A stretch of 64,000 nucleotides of DNA, taken from Cryptomeria japonica (Eukaryota > Streptophyta > Pinopsida > Cupressales > Cupressaceae). The number at the start of each line of letters is the position of its first letter. Positions within the stretch are counted from its first letter, which is position 1. The translations under genes and the position numbers were made by a program. The notes under the pieces were generated by a model. It was given only the letters and a program-made list of their open reading frames with translations, was not told the DNA's origin and made no database searches. This document shows positions 45,428-57,300 of the stretch, piece by piece. Location: NCBI RefSeq assembly GCF_030272615.1, contig NC_081415.1:622787740-622851739 (forward strand), read 5' to 3'.

Positions 45428-48400
45428 TTACGCTTCCAAATTTTGGTAGTGTTGATCTAAACAAATTATCTCATCGAATGGCAAGCTTGCTGGTTCGTCA
45501 TTAACCAGTTTGAAGAGCGCATAGAGCCGAGCTAGGGGATGCAAAAGACGCTCGACCTCTTCTACCAAAATAGGATTGTTCAGGCGCTGTAGGAAGGTCC
45601 TATCTTGCTATAGCTTCTCTACCTGGTTTAACACTTGCTCAATTCCTAACACATAACCATCTGTAGGAAATATTGAAGGCAGGCCCAATGAAACAAACCT
45701 TTCTATGCATTGCTTGATGTCTAGAACTAAAATCTGTAATGGCTCAATTGCTGCTGATACATGCATAATCACTCTGTGCTGGTTGATGAAGACATTAGTC
45801 TTCCTGATCAATTTCCTATGGTCTGCAATCCCTTTCTCTTTCAACTCTTCATCTTGAGCCGCATACAACATCTAGATTAAGTCCTGGGCCATGGGGAGCT
45901 TGGGACCAATAATAAGCATAAAGTTGTTAATGAGGGAACTCGCGTCAGCACAGGTTGCAACAAAGGGCTATACTTCTTAAATCTTTCTGAATGGGAAACA
46001 TATAACTCCACCAAAATCAGAGAAAAATCTTGAGAAACCTCCACGGGGGGAGGAATACTTAACAACCGTGAAACTTCCTCTTCCTTTGCTGTTATTTCAT
46101 GTTGCAACTGCCTGCACTTATTTTGTTCAAGGACCACTTGACTCTCTAGAGCAAGGATTCTGGCACTTCCATCTTGCATAGTTTGTTGGAGTCGCGACAT
46201 GTGATCTCTCTCTTGAGGCAACAAACTTTCCATATGTAAGAATTTCCTCTCGGCTTGCTCCAGGCTACTCTCTTTTCCATGCAACTCTTCTTCAAAATTT
46301 GTTTTCTCTTCCGAAAGCATGACCTGTGCTTCACTAAGTTTTTGAGAATACTCCTCTTTTAGGCAGATTTCCTCATGCAGTTGTGCATGCATTTGGGTGG
46401 CATCTCTGGAAGCTACCTTTAGCTGCTGAATTTCTTGGTCCTTCTCCTGCAATTCTTTCAAGGCCACATTTCTTGTTGCTTCTTGGCCTTTCAACTAAGA
46501 ACTCACATTGTTCAGGGCAGTCTGCAACTTTCCTTTTTCAAAGTTAGCTTGTGTCAACAATCACCACAAGCAGTTGATTTCAACATTCCTAGATTTGTCT
46601 TCTTTTCTCTGTTGGGCTAGAGATTCTTGAAGGTTTGCATTCTCCGCTTGCATTTTCTCCAGATGACAGATCTTTTTGATGAAATCTAAAGACATGGCCT
46701 TCGAAGTTTCTTCCATCACTTCAACCTTGTCAGATGCTATAGCATTCAGGAGGTTGACCCCGATAACATGCAAAGTGTAGTCGCTGGGTCTCATTTGGGC
46801 TTTTGGCTTGTCAACCTTGGGGAACATGGTCGCAAAGAAAAGACTATCCTTCTCCTCACTGAAGTGTGTCTGCAAGTGTAGACGGGCTGGCCTAGCACCA
46901 TCTTTTTCCTTTCTTTTACCGGTCTTGCCAATACGGGCAGTGTTAGAATAGGTAACATGTTGTTGATAAGAATTCAGGTTGGCATTAGCTTGGCCTGCAA
47001 ATGCTGCACTAGGAGGAATTGCAAAGGGGAATTGGGAAATAGGGCCACCAAAAGAGGTCTAAATAGGGCATGCAAGCGTGGTTGGAGAAAATAATGGGAT
47101 GAAAGGAGAGGCCCTTGAAGAAAATGGATCAACGAACATTGCTCCAACATTTGGGGGAGGAGTGGACTCTCCAAAACCAAGCCTACACGAGAGAGTGGCT
47201 GCTTCAGGCATCTGCAAGGAAAATGCTGCAGGAATAAAATCAGGGGCTAGGAACAAAATGGAGACCTGCAGAAACACTTCTTGAGGGTCAACTGGTACCC
47301 TAGAGGGCGATAATGTGAGGGTGGTGGGAATCTGGGTATGCATAGATACGGAATGGGGAGCAACAAAAGAAACAACTTGAACAAAGGGAAAAGGCAAAGA
47401 AGGGCGTACCTAAATTGTGGAAGTCACCAGTCGTTGAGGAACTGAGGGAACCTCTGGGGCTCGAGAAGATAAACATTTCTTTGTAGAGACTAGATATTGC
47501 TTCTTGCTGGAAAGGGAGTCACGAGCCAGCTTCCCAGCTTGTCTCTTACCATCTTAGGAATGGGGTCTTCGAACAAAACCGACGAGAGGAATAAGAATAT
47601 GAGGCTCAATATCTTTCTCTTCTATACTTATAACCTCTATGTCATGTCACTGGGCCACCTTGGGGGACGAGTGTCCATGTGGGGAGCTATCGCTTGTCTC
47701 TTCATTAGGCTTGTTGTACCGGTGCCATTCAAACTCAAAATGCTCGTCCAAAGGAGGGTTCCCGATGTTAGCCCTGGGCTGAATCACTTCTTGTTAGTAG
47801 ATCCAAAAATCCTCCATCTTTTTCCTAGGCCATGAATCCAACGTCATGGCTTCCAGCATACTCTGAGGGATGGGTTTTGTGGGATTGTACTTTTGCATGA
47901 CAAAGTAAAAATGCAACCATGAGGGTCGCTTTAAAACAGGAAAATCATTGAGACCCACATAGAGATTTGGGTCATCCACTTGTGGGTTAGTGCACCCTTC
48001 CCATGAGCTCCGTGGTTCATGTTTCACTACATTCTTTCTTTTAGAAAGGCACCCATATGGGTCATAACTCCACGTATCGTCAATCACTACTAAGCTGACT
48101 TGCACCAGCTTAGATGTTAGGACATCTTCTTCAATGTTTCTTCGAACAAGAGTGATAGGGCCAATAGCTTTGTGGTCCTCGGTAATGGAAGTATAATGCT
48201 TCCCTGCCCCTATGTCTCTTTCAATTTTCACCAACTACCATGAAATTTTGAGAGCGAGGGTCCTTTTTGTGATATAGGTAGGTAAGAGGAAGGGCTCTTC
48301 TGAGAAGCCATGCACTCAGATGAAGGAAAAATCACTACCTAAGAACCAGTCACAAGGGGGGCACTCATTGTACATCCAATTCATCTAAACTTGAGAAAAA

Positions 48401-49497
48401 TAGGCAAGAGGCTCCTCGGGGATTGAACTAAGGTCTCTAAGTATGGGAGCCAATAAACAATCAGAAAATGGATAGGCATCATAAGAAGCCAACAAAATGG
48501 GTGTCCAGGCTGACATTGACATCTTTCTCCCTGACTCATCACAAATACACAATCACATATATTGGCTAAAGAAAACCTCATTTTGATGCAGGAACATGTG
48601 AACAAGTACTGAGGTGAATCTGAAATGCCTAAATTGCTGAAACTTAGTTAGCTGCTTTACCATTTCTCTGGCTATGAAGATAGAGATGTCAAAATGAAAA
48701 GACCCCTTCTGCTTCCGACATTTGAATAAGAAGCCCATCATGGCAATAGTGATCTCTCGATCATTGTCATGACCACATAACCATGCAAGAGTGGATGCAA
48801 TATCCTTGAGGTCGTCATGTCTCAAGTCACTATAAGACAAGGGGATTCTTGAGAGTCTAACTTACGGACTTTGATTGAGAGCACCATGATAGAAAGAGAC
48901 AACATCTCTTCTAGTGTTCCAATATTCCTCCATGGCAGTTTCGGTGAACACCTCCGTCCCTTAAAAAATGAGACAACACATCATGTCCCTTATGGCCTCT
49001 GGGGTTACCACCACTTTTAGGAAAGAGCCGTTAATTGAACAAGAGATGGGGTCAAACCCATTGGCAAACACAGACATGAACTCTGGACAGTGCGGGACCA
49101 TGGGGACCACAAATTGAGGGGCACCACTATTCCAGAAATTAGCTCTTGTGGATTGTGGCTCTGCTCTATGATGAATCATCCTATTGCATGTGGCCTCTCT
49201 GAGGTTCTTCGACTGCTCATGGAGCTCAGGCTCAATAACACTCTCAAGAGAATCTATCACTGTAGATGTGTTATGAGTAGTCATCTTAGATATAGCTTTA
49301 GTTCTTGGATATTTTGGCTTTGGTAGAATGGTGTGAGAAGAATATGAGAGTTTGCTGAAAACATCCACAGATAATTTTCCCTGAACAAAACCTAAAGGAT
49401 TCGCTTCCGTTTCCTTTTTTTGCAAGAGAACTTTTCTCTCTAACCTTTCTAAGTTTTTTGGGCACTTTAGGTTGAAAATAAACAATAAGATGGACAT
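45428..49497 (-). pseudogene. Element H long 3' sense ORF: N-terminal domain, Pro/Ser-rich linker, coiled coil
   Basis: The ATG at 49497 opens a frame that continues, with about a dozen stops, to about 45975, where one indel shifts it; it then runs to TAA at 45428-45430, in all about 1350 codons. Segments in order are a K/R-rich start; a globular domain with VFANGFDP, LKVVVTPEAIRDMM and ICDESGRKMSMSAW (about 49100-48400); and another with SITEDHKAIGPITLV and FYFVMQKYNPTKP (about 48230-47800). A Pro/Ser-rich linker (47700-47000), a basic KTGKRKEKDGARPARL, and a long coiled coil (46700-46000, heptad-like, e.g. LKELQEKDQEIQQLK) follow, then a helical tail. No pol motifs were seen. The arrangement and some residue spacing resemble ORF3 of D. 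Function is not recognised. Confidence 0.6.
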
Positions 49498-49793
49498 ATG
49501 GTGACCTTCCTCCTCTAATGCACTACATGCCTAGATCTTCGTGAAATAAGACATTTAATGATGAGCACCCATTTGCATGTATGCCAATTCATTCTCCAGT
49601 CGTAATTAATCCTAAGGAGGATGAGAACTGCCATCTACATTTCCCAAGAGAAAACCTACCTAGTTCGTCATTAATTGGATCCATTTGAGACGATTTGCTT
49701 GTCCAAATGGATCTCCCCATAGTGAAGAATATCAGCAACCAACAGGGCCCACACAAGCTAAAATAGTCATGCGGCGATTATGGTTTAAATGCA
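49498..49793. promoter_or_regulatory. Intergenic region between two divergent ORFs of H
   Basis: About 300 bases separate the starts of the minus-strand long ORF (49497) and the plus-strand ORF (49794). No retroelement boundary, target duplication or clear TATA box was found. A bidirectional promoter is a hypothesis from the geometry only. Confidence 0.35.
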
Positions 49794-50721
49794 ATGTGCC
49801 TAGTCATACGCGTGGCATCTGAGGACATCACCTCTTTCTTCGAGGTACCAGGTAGGACGTTTGCCATCTTCAAACCAGACTTCACTTACTTGAGCGAATT
49901 GATGAGGAATGACAGATGCATCGGAAATTGGGAGCGCTGGTCTTTTTATCAATTGTCACCTAGAGCTGAGAATTCATTATAAATATTTCTTTTTAGACAT
50001 TCCTTTACACAATATAAAATTCAACAACGAAGTTTCTTGAGGAAATGGATACCCTTGTTAGGCTCATCAGCAGTAAGGCGCTTTTCTCAGAAATATTTTA
50101 GACTGAAGGCTACAAAGGATGACAAGAGGGAAGAATCCCTTGATCACTATTGCCATTAAATGGGTGCTCGATGAGTACTATATTGACAACATGGACAAAT
50201 ACCATGTAAACACAAACATCTTTTCACATTTCATGGCTTCATTGCTAGATTCTGGGATGACTGGGTTTCTAACTTCATATATTACTAAAACACTCTTCTC
50301 CTGGGATTATCTGGGGGGTTTGGAAGATGTCATGGCATACCACATCCCTTTCAAAGGCCTACCTATAGCCTTATATTTGAGGCATTTCATCACTTTTGGT
50401 CAGGAGGTGACTTGGCACCCGCTTATCGGTGGTCTGAAAACAATGTTGTTGTCATCTCATCACTTTCGAGCGGAGCTTGCTGCAAAGTTTGTCCTCTGGG
50501 TCCATCTAAAAGTGTCTATTCCAGATGGCACGGAATGGTACACTGATTTTAGGGACTACATATTCCCATGGGTCTTGACGCCACACGTCCAACCCAATTT
50601 GGTTATCATGTCAATAGCTCAGGGGCCTGTCGATGTTTCCGACCATGAGTGGTCGGAGGGGGAAGATGCTGATGACATTGATTTCCAGATGGAGAATGAT
50701 GAAGATGAAGAGGATCCTTGA
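49794..50721 (+). pseudogene. Plus-strand (antisense) ORF in element H, acidic C-terminus
   Basis: Two overlapping open parts (49794-49982 with continuation, then 50119-50721) join by one frameshift near 50130 and a stop at 49980. The second part has 200 codons and no internal stop. It carries aromatic-rich helices (YYIDNMDKYHV, SHFMASLLDSGMTGFL, WHPLIGGLKTMLL) and ends in an acidic tail (EWSEGEDADDIDFQ, NDEDEEDP). It is opposite to the pol of H and converges on it: the ORF stop at 50721 faces the pol stop at 50958. Tat-branch elements such as Grande are known to carry an antisense gene 3' of pol; this may be such a gene, but I do not recognise the protein. AATAATAT-type sequence near 50815 could be its 3' end region. 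Confidence 0.55.
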
Positions 50722-50957
50722 ATTAACACCATCTTGTCTTTGAAAACTCCATCTTGCTTCTTTTTCTTAAAAATTAGGTTGTAGGCCTACTAATGAATTG
50801 TAACAAATACCCATAATATAATGATTTTATTTTGCTTGGTCATGGCATATCTTGTGATTTCATTTTGCTTCGGGAATGCATGAGGAAAAATAAATAAATA
50901 AATAAGGCACATGAAGAAACATTATTTACATTATATGTACATATAGGAAAAAATCCA

Positions 50958-52453
50958 CTAATGGAAAGGCTTAAGGTGGAACTTGTTAACCGGGATTTCG
51001 AGAGAAACTACCTGCATATCTTCGAGATCAAAAGCATTGAAACCTTTGCAATTTATAATGTAGAAGGGCCCCTCCCCAAAACCATCAAATTTGGCATGCT
51101 GATCGGGCTTAGCTACCCTCACATTGTATTTCAAAACAAGGTTGCCTTGTTTGAAACTTGGGTCAAAACTTTTCTTCTTATCAAACCACCTTTTGACGGT
51201 TTGTTGGTCATTCCCCTAGGGGTAATAGTTTGAGGAGGTTTTCAGGTAGATTTCTTTGTCAAGAGCGAATTGGGTGACTTGGGAGCCTATGAATGCTTGT
51301 GCATTATTCGATATTATGGTCTTTGGTGGACTATATCAGCACACCAAGTCGTCTAGAAGCATTAATATCTCAACCTCTGATGAATTTCTCAGGGGGATAG
51401 CCTCAGACCATCTAGTGAAGTAGTTAGCTGCAGTCAAGATCCACTTGTGTTTGGCTAAACTTGGGGGGTTTATCATCCCTATTAAATTGAGGCCCCACTG
51501 AGTGAAGGGCTCTTCTACCATTATAGGCCTGAGTGGCATGACCTCTTTTCTAGTCCTACCACTATAGTACTGGCATTCTTTGCACTCTCTTACTAGAGTG
51601 TGCACATTTTTAAACATGGAGGGCCAAAAATACCCAATGTGAGTTACCTTAATGATGGTGGTTTGCGTTGAATAGTGGCCTCTTGATAGACCTTGATGGA
51701 ATTCATGTAGAATTTTACTGGCTTGGTCTTGGTCCATGCAGTAGAAGAAAACTCCATCAAAATTTCTTTTAAATAACACTCCTTTCGACCACACATAAAC
51801 CACTATTCTGCATCCTGTATAATCTCCTCTTTTCAGGACGGAGACCTTCTGAAAAAACACCATTCCTCATAAAATGTTTCTGACTTCTAACTAGCATGCC
51901 TTTGTCGAATTGGAGGTAACCATTACAACTTCCCTTGTATCAACCTCATCTTCTTGGGGTTCAAACTCCTGGGCTATGTACTCACACAAACCTTTGCCAT
52001 AGATTACCTTAGTGGGCCTAACATCAATTTCATATTCCAGGATCTTAGTAATCTAGTTTGCCCTCTTCTCTGTAATGTCGCCTTCCATTATATATTCCCT
52101 GACTGAAGGGTGAGCGACATATACTGTAGTTTTATTACATGCAATAAAATTCCTGAACTTTTTAAGCCCTTTACCGATGGCTAAAGCTTGATTTTCTATA
52201 AAATTGTACTTAGCCTCATATTCCTTCATTTTTTTGGAATGAAAAGCTATGGGGTGTTCACTTCTTTTATCTACATCCTTTTGGGTGAGAACCACAACAA
52301 TCCGGTAATTAATAGAGAAAACATACATTATAAAGTCCTTCAACAAATCTGGGTTGGAGAGCTGAAGAAATGGTATCTTTGATCTTCTTGAAAGCCTCTT
52401 TAGCTTCAGGGGTACATTTAAAATGTGTCTCTTTCTTGAGCATTAGATTGATG
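50958..52453 (-). pseudogene. Element H integrase and degenerate RT-linked RNase H
   Basis: RNase H (about 52440-52060) keeps the fold blocks (HPIAFHSKKMKEYEAKYNFI, ALAIGKGLKKFRNFI), but the acidic positions are changed: YVFSINYRI stands where DAS is usual, and VYVAHPSV where TDH is usual. Integrase (51860-50958) has the zinc finger (HEFH... CKECQ), WGLNLIG where WGLDFIG is usual and SNNAQAF where SDNAKAF is usual. Both aspartates have become Asn, G-to-A changes. After SSNYYPQGN the sequence jumps to the C-terminal part (VKRWFDKKKSFDP, QGNLVLKYN), so the segment with the catalytic glutamate is deleted. The stop is TAG at 50958-50960. Confidence 0.8.
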
Positions 52454-52458
52454 GGTCT

Positions 52459-53344
52459 TGTTGGGAAAAATGGTGTCTCAACCTTGCATTTATGCGAGGT
52501 TACTATTTATAGTAAGTTTTTATTTGAGCACGAAATGGTGCGAAACTCTCCCTGAAGCTTCTGGTTGGCTAGATAAGCATTCCGGTAAAGTTTCGTCGCA
52601 AGGTCACAGCTAGTTTTGAAGATATTAAAGTTTTCATCTTGGAGGGGTGCAATAAAATGTTTAAACTTAATTTTGGGGACTTTAGAGGCTCCGAAACGCC
52701 CTGAAAAGTTGCCGTAACCGGCGAAGCGGGTTACGAGGTGATAGAGCACTTCACGAGCTTTCTGGCGCTTCAAACGGTTCGTCAATCGGACACCCGGTTC
52801 TCAAGTTATGGCCTCCGGAAGTTTGTACTCCTGAAATAGGAAAAATAATTTGTATCGAATACATAAATGAGCTGTTAAAGGGAGCGACACGTGTTGATGT
52901 GTGCTTTAACATGTCATAGAAGGGAGATAAGGTCGGCTACACCTTATTGGGTGGTTTTAGCCCATGGTTTTGTAATACCGTTTGACGGTTTCTTGTATTG
53001 TATCTCCTATTTATGAGGTGTGTGAGATAGAGGTTGTGTGTAAGAGTCTTATGGCTATTGAGTTGCCTTTGAAATCTCTGATTAGTGGTACTCCTGCGAA
53101 GAGCTTGCTCTGCAAGTATTTTGTAATCTGTTTTTGATTGCTGAATAAAATATTGAGCTGCTTTTGGAGGGTGGGGTTTTTCTCCCGAAAGGGTTTTCCC
53201 CACGTAAATCATTGTGTTGTGGTATGAATGCTATTATATCTATTTCTATTTTCTGTAACTGTTGTAATGATCTGAAAAATTTTTGCATTACCCTCCTCTC
53301 AAGGTTAGTGTAGGAAGTTGTTTCCGCTACTTTACTTCCTTACA
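52459..53344 (+). repeat. Solo LTR (886 bp) with perfect 5-bp target duplication
   Basis: It starts TGTTGGGAAAAATGG and ends CTTCCTTACA, flanked by GGTCT at 52454-52458 and 53345-53349. The RT/RNase H reading of H is cut exactly here: MVRP on one side and RPINLMLKKE on the other. GGGTTTTTCTCCCGAAAG near 53173 and CCCCACGTAAATC near 53199 are typical of plant LTRs in plus orientation. There is no internal region, so it is a solo LTR, formed by LTR-LTR recombination. The family is unknown; it differs from the other LTRs here. Confidence 0.9.
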
Positions 53345-54230
53345 GGTCTTACCATCCCAGCAAAGTCTGAGATAAAGCGGCTAACAAAGTTAACCTAACC
53401 CAGGAAGGACTAAACACCTTTTTTGTTGAAAGGAAGAGGAAGCTCCTTTATTGCTTTCACTAGATCAAGATTGATGGAGAATCCTTCCTTTGACACTACA
53501 TGCCCTAGTCATTTTCCTTGTGGAACCCCAAAGATGCATTTCTTCGGGTTTAATGAGATGCTAAATTCTAAGCACTTCTGGAACACCAGTTCAAGTTGGT
53601 CAAAGTGATCCTCTTTGTATTTTGAAAACATAGTCAAGTCATCCAAATATATGAGGATAAATTTGTTAATGAGCTCCCTAAAATCTAGATCCATAGCTCT
53701 CTAAAAAGTTGCACCGGTGTTCGACAACCCAAAAGGCATCTTTTGACCTAAGCAAATGTTCCCCATTTGGTCGTAAAAGTTGTCTTATGCTGATCTCCCG
53801 GCTTTACCAATACCTAGTTATAGCTTGAGAAACCATCCAACATTGAGAACATCTCTGACCATACTCAACAAATGTTCCATTGGTGGCAATGGATAATGGT
53901 CCTTTAGAGATGCTTGGTTCAGATCTCGAAAGTCTACACAAAGCTGGATATCTCCATTTTTCTTCCTAACTGGCACCAAATTTGACACCCATGTACTATT
54001 CTTGATGGGATAGATGATTTTTTATTCTATCAGCTTCTTCAATTCCTGTGCCATGAGGGACTCAATCTTGGGATTGATAGGTCTATACTTCTGCTGGACT
54101 AGCTTGGCCCCATCATCAAGATGAATAGTGTGCTGAATGATGCTAGAATTGTAGCCTTTCAAATCCTCATATGACCATGCTATCACACCCATATATTCAT
54201 CACAGTATCAGGCCAATCTCTCTTTGTCTT
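53345..54230 (-). pseudogene. Element H reverse transcriptase
   Basis: From right to left: VIAWSYEDLKGYN, IHLDDGAKLVQQKYRPINP, STWVSNLVPVRKKNGDIQLC, VDFRDLNQA, KMPFGLSNTGATF, the catalytic YLDD (in ILIYLDDLTMFSKY, about 53650), and SISLNPKKCIFGV. The gypsy-type blocks are complete, with stops at about 54020, 53790, 53700 and 53510. Synthesis of element DNA from RNA would be its role. Confidence 0.85.
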
Positions 54231-54489
54231 TTGATGGAACCTCCTTCCTAACTTTGAGTATTCTCCCATTCCCTAATGAAATTTTGGCATAATCACCCTT
54301 ATCAACCATAAGTTTTCACTTGTCATTCTTAACATCATCATGGTCAAACAAATTTTCTAGGGTGATCAATCCATTTGGGAGCTTGTTGGATTTTAGTTGA
54401 ATGATTTGATCTCCATAAGCTTCCTTTACTTTAGGCTGCAATTGGTCAGAAAACTCTCTGAAGTTTTGAATGAACAAAGCGATTTTCTC

Positions 54490-55010
54490 ATCGCTTTCAA
54501 AAACCTACCATTGGGTATCATTATCAAGAATAGATGCTCGATCGATCACAACAATCGCTTGGGGATTGACAAGAAGGTCCACAACGGGGTTGAATTGTGA
54601 TCCAATAGTGGCCATCCAATCAGCGGATGCATTTGTCTTTCGAGGAATCCTCTGGATGTTGAAATCATCAAAGCTTTTGATTAGATCCCATGGCCTATGG
54701 CGGTAGGATCTCATACGTACATGTTTGGCACTGGAAATCCCTCAGACCTGATGTACTATTAGCTTAGAGTCACCCAAAACTTTCAATTGCTTTATACCCA
54801 ACCTTTCTACCAAGCTTAGGCCTTGGATCAACCCTTCATATTATGCTTCATTATTGGAGCAAGCAAACTGCAGGTGAAAAGACTTTAGAATTTGTTCACC
54901 CAAAGGTGAAGGCAAATCCCAATGCCTGAACCTATTTTTCATCTTGCACCATCAAAGTGCAAGGTCCAAAGTGCAGAGGACAAATCTTCTTGGGTCAAGG
55001 GGTCTTTAAC
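54490..55010 (-). pseudogene. Element H archaeal-type RNase H between protease and RT
   Basis: The minus strand reads LWTLHFDGAR (stop) KIGSGIGIC near 54970-54905, then after a frame change SFHLQFACSNNEA (stop) YEGLIQGLSLVERLG, LKVLGDSKLIVHQV, and KSFDDFNIQRIPRKTNASAD. These are the blocks of the archaeal-type RNase H family (FDGA with first Asp, NNEA.YE.L with Glu, GDS with Asp, ASAD with last Asp). The stop after NNEA falls at or beside the catalytic Glu. It lies upstream of RT, not between the RT-linked RNase H and integrase, the place I know for the second RNase H in Tat elements. Confidence 0.8.
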
Positions 55011-55469
55011 TAGCTTTGAAATAACCTGACCTTCATAAAAAATGCAGTAGGTACCAAGACCTATGGCATGATAATTAGAGTATGGATCAGAATCAATGAA
55101 TTCATCAAGAAAGACCTCCTGTTCAGTTATCTCTTCATCTTCAAGAAATTCAAGGATTCTTCTCTCTTTATTGGAGATGGAGGTATGAATGGGCTCAAAA
55201 TTGAGCATGGCCTGATCCGCTACATGTTTAATGTGAAGGTATTCTAAAAGGATTTTGAGTTTGGCACCACGCTAAGTATGAAGGATAAGGTGAGACCAGT
55301 CTAAGGACAAGTAACCTCCTATCTTGGTGGTGAAATCCCAAGAAAGACAAAGGCCAAAAATGGGGGAATGTTAATAATTACCACCTCTTGAGACACAGTG
55401 ACACTAGGACACATGAACAATGTTAGCAGAAGTTGTTTGATAAGACCCACAGTCTGAACCTTATTACCA
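55011..55469 (-). pseudogene. Element H linker between protease and aRNH
   Basis: An open part up to 55208 (MLNFEPIHTSISNKERR, then the very acidic FLEDEEITEQEVFLDEF) leads straight into the RNase H. The frame changes between 55470 and 55210. No domain is recognised. Confidence 0.55.
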
Positions 55470-55810
55470 TCTAGTTACATAACACCCTGACTTAAAGGTT
55501 CATATTTGATATTCAACACCTCAGCAATTTGCTTAGGCATGACGGTAGTGTTGGCACCAGATTCTATCATAGAGTTGTGTAAAATTTTATCCCCTACTAT
55601 GAGGGTCAAATAGAAAGGATTGGGCTTAGGCTTACCCTCTACTTGGGATTTTAGAGTTATGGCCTTATTCATCAACACTATCATTGAGCACAGTTTATCT
55701 ATGGGAAACTGAAATCTTTCTTCGTTGACCTGTAGAGAAGTAGTAGCATTTCCACCAGGAGGTTTACCCACCTTCGACAAAGCTTCTTTCAAAGGATTCT
55801 TCTACTCTGG
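55470..55810 (-). pseudogene. Element H aspartic protease
   Basis: NPFYLTLIVGDKILHNSM is followed by IESGANTTVMPKQIAEVL, the retropepsin active-site region with Glu in place of the catalytic Asp (normally D[ST]GA). A stop follows at 55475. Retropepsin would cleave the polyprotein; this copy would be inactive. Confidence 0.75.
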
Positions 55811-57300
55811 GATACTAAGGAGATCCCATAAAGAAACATTAGCTGAGGATTTCCTCAACTACTCCACCACATCTAATATTGATGACACCGACGCCTTTGT
55901 CTCTCTCGACTTATAGGGGATAAATTTCTTCCTTGGATACATAACAATAGTTGTAGGTTGTTTAGGAACTTTATTCACAAAGAGCCTCCCTTGCATGCCT
56001 ACATTCTCACCCGTGAAGTGCCTCTTTGACCGAGGGTTATAATTTGATTGCACTTGAGGAGCCCCTTAGCTTGATGAGGCTACACCATTGGTCAGCATGA
56101 CATCTTTGTCTTCCATCCAAGAGAATAGTGCATGGTCAAGATCTATCTCGATTTCCTGCTCCATTGACATGCCTTGCATCTATGCAATGAAAAATACATT
56201 ATGTGTAAGCTGAATCATCTAAAACCATACCTTGGTTACATTGATCCACAAACTTTTGTTATAAATTTCCTCTTGGACAACTCCTTGGGGCATGGGTGTT
56301 ACACAGAAAACACCAAGAATTGGTATCATGTGCCAGATTATTTTGTCCCACTATCAACTCTTTACCAGTGTTAGGGTAGACAGTCTATAAAGGATTGGGT
56401 ACTGGAACTATTTGGCCATTTGGCTGGCTTGGGGAAGTCTAGCTATTTACATATTGGTTTTTCTAATAAGCAGGCCTATTCCCTTGATAATCTATTGGAA
56501 AGGGGGTCTACCTAGTGGGATTTGGGACCTTTTCAGATTGACAATTTCATTTGAGAAAGATCTCAATAAATTTTTGATATCACTGACCTCTACAACCAAG
56601 GATGAGGGAGGAGGTGGACTTGCTTGTTGGGAGCTGGGATATGCATACATGGATTGGGAAGCGGATGAGCTAGGTGTGGCTAGTTCCAGGACTTGATTTG
56701 ATAGCTCTGGAAAGACCAACATGAGCAGTCATGTCGAGAGCTTCCCAACATCAATCAGATTATTTTCTATGGAGACTACCAGATCAAACACTTGAGGGAG
56801 AGTATTGCCTCATAGACATTGAATCATCACTGATATGTCAGAGCCGAAGGCCTTCAGATAGAAAACAAACGCCATGTTAGTAGGGGGATGGGTGGACAAC
56901 GCTATTCTTTGCCAAGTCCTCTGAAATCTTAAATTTAATTCCATTACCACTTCCTGAGGGGCTCTCTTTATAGTAATCAATTGATGCATCAAGGATGACC
57001 TATTAGTCTTGTCAGAGAATCTATAAAAAAAGTGGTCTCCCACTTGATCCCAATCACTTATAGAATTTAGAGCAAGGGATCTGTACCAGTCTAGGTCTCT
57101 CCCTTTGAAAGACGCTACAAGTAATCTCAAAGCTACATTTTGTTCAGTTATACTATGGACCATGCAAACATTGGCTACATCTTGCAGGTGCTCCCCAGGG
57201 GTTTTGGGACATTCTTAAGTAAATTTAGGGACAACTTTCAACGCGACAGAGGGAATTGGTCCCCATACTATAGGTAGGAATGGAGGAATGAGAGGGCTTC
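55811..57300 (-). pseudogene. Element H gag
   Basis: The retrotransposon gag domain at 57163-56810 (VALRLLVASFKGRDLDWYRS, ISDWDQVGDHFFYRFSD, LNLRFQRTWQRIAL) continues in the same frame, with stops. A Pro/Ser-rich stretch lies near 56640-56580, and a basic region (YNPRSKRHFTGE) near 56040. No clear zinc knuckle was identified. The N-terminus towards 57431 is cut by element I. Confidence 0.75.

Noticed and set aside
53063-53288. Minus-strand ORFs at 52937-53288
   Set aside because: Entirely inside the solo LTR bounded by GGTCT duplications and without protein features.
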